DNA from: Camellia lanceoleosa
Taxonomy: Eukaryota; Streptophyta; Magnoliopsida; Ericales; Theaceae
Assembly (NCBI GenBank): GCA_025200525.1
Contig: CM045762.1
Coordinates: 26,154,584 to 26,218,583, forward strand
Direction: 5' to 3'
Length of the DNA stretch: 64,000 bases
The notes beneath the pieces were generated by a model. That model ran no database searches, was not told the origin of the DNA, and saw only the letters and a list, made by a program, of their open reading frames with translations. Position numbers and translations under genes: made by a program. How positions within the stretch are numbered: position 1 is the stretch's first letter; every line of letters begins with the position of its first letter. Shown here piece by piece: positions 58,240 through 64,000 of the stretch.

Positions 58240-58482
58240 TTAAGAATCTCCAAATATGTCCACTATATGAACTTGTAGTCCAATCAGAATCTCCAATCTC
58301 ACTATTAAGGCTTCATATTTAGCTTGATTATTAAAACAAGTACTTTCATCCACTCTGAAACCATGTGTGGTTTCTATTCCTTGTGGCGACTTAATCACTA
58401 TACCAATTCCAGTTAGGCCATTGCCTTTCGATCCATCGAACCACATTTGCCATGGCTCAACACTAGCCATACCAAGTTCCAT
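58240..58482 (-). pseudogene. Gypsy-2 second RNase H, front half
   Basis: WQMWFDGSKGNGLTGIGIVI holds the first Asp, NNQAKYEALIVRLEILIGL the Glu and VHIVDIFGDS the next Asp. This is an archaeal-type RNase H as in gypsy-1. The link to the preceding domain is cut by the insertion at 58510-59597. The section from 57855 to 58239 is frame-shifted remnant of the same domain and spacer. Confidence 0.8.
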
Positions 58483-58509
58483 TATCTCTTAGCTTTCTGT
58501 TTGAGATGG

Positions 58510-59597
58510 ATGGGTATTATCGTCAGTTTGTGAAAGATTTCTCCAGGTTGGCTTCACCATTGACTAGATTGACCCGGAAGGGAGTCAAATTTGTATGGAG
58601 TGAGACTTGTGAAAAGTCGTTTCAGGAGTTGAAGGTTAGACTGACCACCGCTCCGGTCTTGATTATTCCGGAGAGAGGGTTGGGTTATGCAGTCTATTGT
58701 GATGCCTCACGAGAGGGTCTGGGTTACGTGTTGATGCAAGAGGGGATGGACCTCTAAACCGGACTTGTTGGGAGGAGATAGGTGATGAACTCCACGGTTT
58801 AGGGGAAGATGGGGGATGGACCTCTAAACCGGACTTGTTGGGAGTAGATAGGGGATGGACTCCAGTAGCATCACGCTTATGTGTGCTTATTGATTAATAG
58901 ATATATTTCTATTTATGGTTGATATGATACATCACTAAAATGTGTATCAGTTGGAAAGTATGGAAGTGAATTGATTATGATTGATACAATACCAACTCGT
59001 GTATTTGTTATGAATAGGTCTAACTTGAATTGTTATTCCTGTGGAATTGAAAGTGTTGTTAATAAAAGATGAAACCCCTGTTGAGTTATTTGGCCAGGTT
59101 CTGAGTCATAAGTGGAAAGTAAAGTGTGCCATAGACCTTATGTCATAGGCAGAATAGACATTCGTATCATGTAAATTGTAACTTGATTATAGTATGTGTT
59201 AACCATGTATCAGATACTAATGCTTTAGTTATTTCTTATGCTTGGTTTAGTATATTTCTCTGCCGTGGCTCACCCTATATAGAACTTCATTTTCGTGTTC
59301 AAAGGTTCATTACCTCCAAGGACTTAGCTTGTGAGGACGTGGACTTGAAGATTTGCTTATTATGTTTTATTTGTTTTATTTGAACTATGTAAACTTTCAA
59401 GCCTAGGGCTTTATTTGTTTTGAGTTAGAACTCATGAATTTGTGTCCAAGTGTTGGCTTGGCAAGATGTAAGCCCGTAGGGCATTTATTTTGATGTTTTA
59501 TTTCATAATACTCTGATGGATGGACTTATATTATTGTTTTAATATAATGATGCATGTTTATATTATTTATTATGGGTTTATTTTTGAGGGCGTCACA
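58510..59597 (+). mobile_element. Truncated gypsy derivative inserted in gypsy-2 pol
   Basis: gatgg flanks both sides (58505-58509 and 59598-59602). The left part (58510-58745) encodes GYYRQFVKDFSRLASPLTRL and YAVYCDASREGLGYVLMQ, an RT/RNase H piece of chromovirus-like gypsy type on the plus strand. At MQ-E-G it passes directly into non-coding LTR-like sequence ending ggcgtcaca. A 70 bp period repeat of ggatggacctctaaacc (58744 and 58814) marks the join. The element has lost its 5' end and most of pol; the ends are approximate. Confidence 0.65.
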
Positions 59598-61391
59598 GAT
59601 GGTCTACCAAAAAATTGGCTAAAACTTGTCCTTTCACTGCCCTTTGGGGAACATATTCTAAATGAAATTCTGACAAAGCTAATATCCATTTGCCAATTCT
59701 TCCCCTCAACATAGGTCTAGATATCATATACTTAACCAAATCTGTGGTTGCAATTACCAAGACAGTTGTAGGCAAAAAATAGTATCTTAATTTCATTGCA
59801 GCAAATACAATGCAAGGCACAGCTTTTCTACAGCTGAATATTTACATTCAGAAGAATTTAAAAACCTACTAAGGTAATAAACAGCTTGCTCCTTGCTTTC
59901 TTCATTGTCTTGGGTTAAGAAAGCTCCCAATGAATCTTCTGCTGCAGCTATGTACAACTTTAAGGGCTTATCACCCTTTGGTGGCATCAGCACTGGAGGG
60001 GTGGCCAAGTAGGCTTTGATACCTTCGAAAGTAATTTGATACTCTGTTGTCCACACAAATTCCTCTTCATCTTTCAGCCTTAATAAGGAAGAAAATACTT
60101 TAGTTTTCCCTGCAGTGTTGAAAATGAATCTTCGAAGAAAATTAACTTGTCCAAGGAACTTTTGTAATTCTTTCTTACTTGATGGAGGTTTGGCTTCAAT
60201 GATGGCTTTGGCTTTATTTTGGTCAATCTGTATTCTTTTCCTGTGTACTACATAACCCAAGAAGTTTCCAGATGATACGCCAAAAACACACTTAAGAGGA
60301 TTAAGTTTCAATTTGAACTTTTTCATTCTTTCAAAGGCTGCTTCTAAGTGAAACAGATGTTCCTCCATGGATTGGGATTTAACCACAATGTCATTAATAT
60401 AGCACTCTAAATACCCTCCAATGAGGTCATGAAAGATAGTGTTCATAGTTCTCTAATATGTAGCCCCAGCATTCTTTAGGCCAAATGGCATTTTAACCCA
60501 TTCGAAGGTCCCAATATTCCCAGGACATCTGAATGCTGTCTTGTGAACATCTTCCTCCGCAATGCAGATTTGGTTATAACCAGAGTGCCCATCCATCATT
60601 GATAAAATTTGATGTCCTGCTGAACTGTCTACCAACAAGTCTACTATAGGCATAGGATACTCATCTTTTGGAGTTGCTAGATTCAAGTTTCTGAAATCAA
60701 TGCATACCCTAATTTTACCATTCTTTTAGACCACAGGTACAATATTGGATAGCCACTCAACATACCTAGCTGTCCTAATAAAGCCTGCCTTGAGTAGTCT
60801 AAGAATTTCTTCCTTAACTTTCTGAATTACTTCTGGACTCATTCTTCTCGGCTTTTGCTTGTATGGCTTGAAATTAGGCCTCATAGGGAGCCTATGTTCC
60901 ACTAATGATCTATCCAATCTTGGTAGTTCATTATAAGACCATGCAAAGCAATCTTTATACTTCTTCAAAACAACCAATAACTGGTCCCTATCCAGAGCAT
61001 TCAAACAAGCACTTATATAGGTGAGTTGTTGTATAGAACCTTCCCCCAAATCTACTTCTTCTAAGGGGTCTAGAATCTGATAACTTACTGAAGCTTCTTC
61101 TTTGATCCCCTCTGACTTCGAAACAATTTTCTTACTTTGTTTTGCTCCCAGGTTCTCTAATTCAATATCCTTACCCTCCTCCTCATAAACAAAATCTGTC
61201 CATAAGGCCTCTTCCTCCTGTATCTCCTGGACTTTTGTTTCAATGTCCAATGCACAGTATTTGTCAAGGGCCAAAACTCTGGCCTGTTGCTGCTCCTGCT
61301 TGCAGCCAATCATCATGGCTTCTTTCTCTTGCTCTTGTACTCTCTGGACTATTGACTTTACATTCAATATTGAGAACTTAATTAGAGCCAA
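59593..61391 (-). pseudogene. Gypsy-2 reverse transcriptase and first RNase H
   Basis: The N-terminal part (60726-61391) reads CFAWSYNELPRLDRSLVEHR and LLKAGFIRTARYVEWLSNIV. The middle (60453-60686) has DGHSGYNQI and WVKMPFGLKNAGATY. The palm (59793-60446) has ECYINDIVVKS, where the usual YVDD reads YIND, so the first catalytic Asp is Asn. QVNFLRRFI, LKLYIAAAEDSLGAFLTQ and YYLSRFLNSSECKYSAVEKL complete RT and RNase H, and 59593-59820 gives the RNase H end. Stops separate the parts near 60450 and 60725. Confidence 0.9.
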
Positions 61392-61403
61392 AGACTTGGC
61401 TTC

Positions 61404-62111
61404 TTAGACTTCATTTCTTTGCCTACAACCAAGTTTAACAACAACCTCCTCATCAGCACTCTCCTGGACTAAGTGCTTCAGGTATGTCACTTCCTCATCA
61501 GCCGTTACTTTGGCTGAGCCATCAGGTTTCCTTAATATACTGAGTGGTGTCACTCCCTCAATATACAGTTTGGCCTCTGTAAAGTCTGCACAGGCTATGA
61601 AGGGTTGAGGATCTGCATCAATTTCCTCTGTCTCCCCATTGCCCACGGCTATTATTATTTTCTGATGCAAAGAGGAAGGCACACATTTGTTAGTGTGGAT
61701 CCAATCTCTACCAAGTAAAACATTGTACTTAGCATTGCTGTCGATGATGAAGAATGCTGTCATGCAATCTTTGGTTCCCACACTCAGGTTGATGGGCAGA
61801 ATTCCCTGAGCCATCTGCTTGTCTCCAGCGAAACTAGCAATGGTTGTGCTGGTTGGGATTAACCTGGGATTCCTTTTCCCTAGTTTCTTCAAGGAAGATT
61901 TCGGTAGTAAGTTCACCGCTGCCCCATTATCTATCAAGACTCGGTTTAATTGTATCCCATCAAAGAAAGCCTTGATATACAAAGGCTTGACATGCTGTGT
62001 CATAGAGTTTGAGGGATACTCAAAAGGATACGAAAGGTTAATGCTCACTTCTTCTTCACTCTCATATTCAGTTTCCATTGGAGTAGCTATTCCAGAATCA
62101 TCTTGCACCAT
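61404..62111 (-). CDS. Gypsy-2 protease region
   Basis: An open frame of 235 codons. RVLIDNGAAVNLLPKSSLKK is a retropepsin active site (D-N-G-A where D-S/T/G-G-A is usual). IPINLSVGTKDCMTAFFIID and YNVLLGRDWIH follow, as in Tat proteases. The catalytic Asp is kept. It would cut the polyprotein; RT follows within 15 bases in another phase. Confidence 0.85.
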   Translation of the reverse strand: MVQDDSGIATPMETEYESEEEVSINLSYPFEYPSNSMTQHVKPLYIKAFFDGIQLNRVLIDNGAAVNLLPKSSLKKLGKRNPRLIPTSTTIASFAGDKQMAQGILPINLSVGTKDCMTAFFIIDSNAKYNVLLGRDWIHTNKCVPSSLHQKIIIAVGNGETEEIDADPQPFIACADFTEAKLYIEGVTPLSILRKPDGSAKVTADEEVTYLKHLVQESADEEVVVKLGCRQRNEV

Positions 62112-62113
62112 AC

Positions 62114-63372
62114 TTACTTGTGAGTCTTCACTAGAGACTGGAATTTGGTCAATTTCTGCCCTTCTTGGTTCTCATCTCCAGCTTGGAATTCATGCGGTAG
62201 TATGTGTACCATATTTACTGATACTGGAGGGAACGAGCCAAATTGGATGGCTGGCTGTGTCTGTTTCTCCTCTTGGCTACCTTGTTCAGCCACTTCAGAA
62301 GCATCCTCCATGCTGTATTCTGGCACTTCATTCCTAACAGACTCTTTCGAATGGTCTTTTCCGACTGACTTTTCAACCAAAAGTGTTTGTTCAGCCATAA
62401 AGGCTTCGAACATTTCTTCTTCAACCATTTCTTTCTTTTGGACTAAGTCAACTTCTTTTTCTGCCTCACTATCACTTTCCATCAATGCCTTCCCAATCCT
62501 GCTAGACTGGATTTCTCTCTGGCTTTTAGTTTAAAATGAACTTTGGCCAACTGTTCTCTACTACAACCTATTTTGCTTTGTGGAGTTGGTTCTGGAATAT
62601 GGTCTGACTTTGAATTCTTCTTTTCTTCTGTCTGGACCAATGAAGAGCTCTCTCTACTCTCTTTCAAGTCTTGCTGGTACTGAGTGTACCTGCGCTAAAT
62701 TTTCCTCCTTTGTAATCTAGAAATTACAGGGACCATGTCTGGTTCCTTTGTTTTTGGGTGCTTAAGCAACACTCAATTGTTGGGAGCCACCAAAGGAGGT
62801 TTGACCATCCTGCCTTGGTTTCCAATTACATCTCTTTGAGTAAACACTTCCCTAGGTTTGTTTTGCTTCACAAACCAATCTGGGACCCCAGGTACCCACG
62901 AACTTACTGACCCAACTGTTGAACTGCTTCTTTCCTCCTTCGAAGCTACCTTCGAAGCTGTCTGCAAAGGCCACTGCTTGGCCCTGACTTTATGCTTTGG
63001 GCCTAACTCAGGCTTTCGATGAAGGTGTCCACTTTCTGTCCTGTATGAAATTGATCTATGGGGCCAATCCCTGGCTTTGATCCCATAAACTAAACCCTTC
63101 TCCAGTCTCCTTTCAGAATGACTGCTCTCCATCCTGTAATAATTAGGTGATCTGGATTCATACAAAGGCCTCTTGCCTTTAAAATGCATTTTATCGGCCG
63201 TTGGTTCAACCATCAATGGCTGCTTCCTAACACCAGATGGATATGGCCTTTTATTATAAGCATTGGTTGGTTTAGGACGTCTTTGCACATCCTTGTAGTA
63301 CTGCTTCCTATCAATTGGAAGCCCCTTCAACCATTTGTAACTTAGTCTACACCTGGGATACATCCTTTGCAT
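62114..63372 (-). pseudogene. Gypsy-2 gag-pol linker
   Basis: Three frames (62114-62485, 62482-62667, 62773-63372) rich in Lys, Glu, Ser and Arg. The last begins MQRMYPRCRLSYKWLKGLPI, a stretch that usually precedes the protease in Tat gag-pol. It contains VPDWFVKQNK and a basic RRPKPTNAYNKRPY segment. No catalytic domain is seen; phase changes separate the parts. Confidence 0.65.
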
Positions 63373-63426
63373 TACAGCTGCTTCTAAGGAATCGTCATCT
63401 AGTGCTTCCTCATCAGAATCTTCTCC

Positions 63427-63942
63427 CTAGTGTGAGAAATCTTGTCCAATAGCTGGTAGATTTCTAGTGTCTTTCTTGGTAGTTGTCTGGTTGGCCACAT
63501 GCATCTGCACATTGACTTCTTCCAATTCTTTCAAAGACAGGTTCTGAAAGTCTGGCACAATGATATTGGCTGCCACCTCCCCAATTTTTGGGAATGGATT
63601 ACTGTCAATTCCCATGGCCTTTTCTACTTTGGCTGGAAATTTCAAACTTCCCTTTCGAATTTGTTCTTGGATCCTGTCTCGAAAAATAATACAGTTCTTA
63701 ATCGAGTGAGACCAAGAATTATGCCATTTACAATATACTTTTCCTTTAAGTTCATCAGGAGATGAAATCTTGACTCCTTTTGGTAACTTAAGGAAGTTGG
63801 CTGCAAGCAAATGATCAAAAATGTCATCTGCCTTAGTTAAATCGAAAGAGTATTTCCCGTGAAGATCTTTCTTTTTAAACTTTTGGTCAATTGTTGTATC
63901 TTTATGAATTAATGCTTCACAAATTACAGGTTCTTTCCCCAC
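63427..63942 (-). CDS. Gypsy-2 gag, C-terminal part
   Basis: A 171-codon frame. SFDLTKADDIFDHLLAANFL, then GKVYCKWHNSWSHSIKNCII, a C-x2-H...H-x4-C knuckle of the Tat gag type. KGSLKFPAKVEKAMGIDSNP follows. The frame may extend right; the gag N-terminus, leader and 5' LTR lie beyond the window. Confidence 0.8.
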   Translation of the reverse strand: MGKEPVICEALIHKDTTIDQKFKKKDLHGKYSFDLTKADDIFDHLLAANFLKLPKGVKISSPDELKGKVYCKWHNSWSHSIKNCIIFRDRIQEQIRKGSLKFPAKVEKAMGIDSNPFPKIGEVAANIIVPDFQNLSLKELEEVNVQMHVANQTTTKKDTRNLPAIGQDFSH

Positions 63943-64000
63943 AATCTCTGCTGCATCGATCTCATAATTAGGATCTCTATAATATGTCTTATACGATGCA

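Larger units (their letters stand above)
49552..64000 (-). mobile_element. Second Tat-type gypsy element, partial, with antisense cargo
   Basis: Its 3' LTR is 49552-50324 and the 5' LTR lies beyond the window. Minus-strand order from the right is gag, protease, RT, RNase H, integrase. Plus-strand genes fill 50414-56628 between the 3' LTR and pol. A second RNase H (WFDGSKGNG...NNQAKYEALI) places it in the Tat group. It is not a recent copy of gypsy-1: the proteins differ throughout, and the LTR is half as long with other ends. pol is broken by stops and a 1.1 kb insertion (58510-59597). Confidence 0.85.

Noticed and set aside
1..64000. tRNA, rRNA, CRISPR arrays, bacterial operons
   Set aside because: None was seen; the sequence is plant nuclear and CRISPR-type spacing is absent.

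Overview
This window is nuclear DNA of a flowering plant, most likely a eudicot. It is AT-rich and full of LTR retrotransposons and MITEs. It holds one recognisable host gene with a plant intron, and there is no bacterial-style gene packing. I cannot name the species. All calls come from reading the sequence, not from searches.

Layout. (1) 1-6111: AT-rich intergenic DNA with a Tourist-like MITE, a T-rich tandem array with a ~0.77 kb internal duplication, and a 0.4 kb foldback element. (2) 6112-33960: one nested block. A minus-strand Ty1/copia element (6117-33955, target duplication ttctt) was broken three ways. A 2.45 kb solo LTR (6963-9415, duplication ccaac) sits in its 3' LTR. An 18 kb minus-strand Ty3/gypsy element of Tat/Ogre type (14371-32378, duplication accac) sits just upstream of its gag. 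A 4.5 kb LTR-like sequence (15498-20005) sits in that gypsy element's own 3' LTR. (3) 35637-37552: the only host gene, a two-exon CBSX5-like CBS-domain protein, with two MITEs in its upstream region. (4) 37553-49551: about 12 kb of intergenic DNA with at least eight foldback elements or MITEs, a dispersed duplication and microsatellites. (5) 49552 to the window end: a second minus-strand Tat-type gypsy element. Its 3' LTR, pol and part of gag are inside the window; its 5' LTR lies beyond 64000.

The most interesting content is the antisense cargo of the two gypsy elements. Both are quite different in sequence, yet each carries between the end of pol and the 3' LTR a plus-strand gene for a plant mobile domain (PMD) protein. 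Each has a PMD-like N-terminal part, a disordered middle and a C-terminal helical tail, and each keeps plausible GT-AG introns that preserve the reading frame. The first also has a TATA box about 120 bp before its ATG. The second element carries a further plus-strand reading frame pair of unknown family (50414-51690). All the retroelement polyproteins look dead: they have stops, frameshifts and changed catalytic residues.
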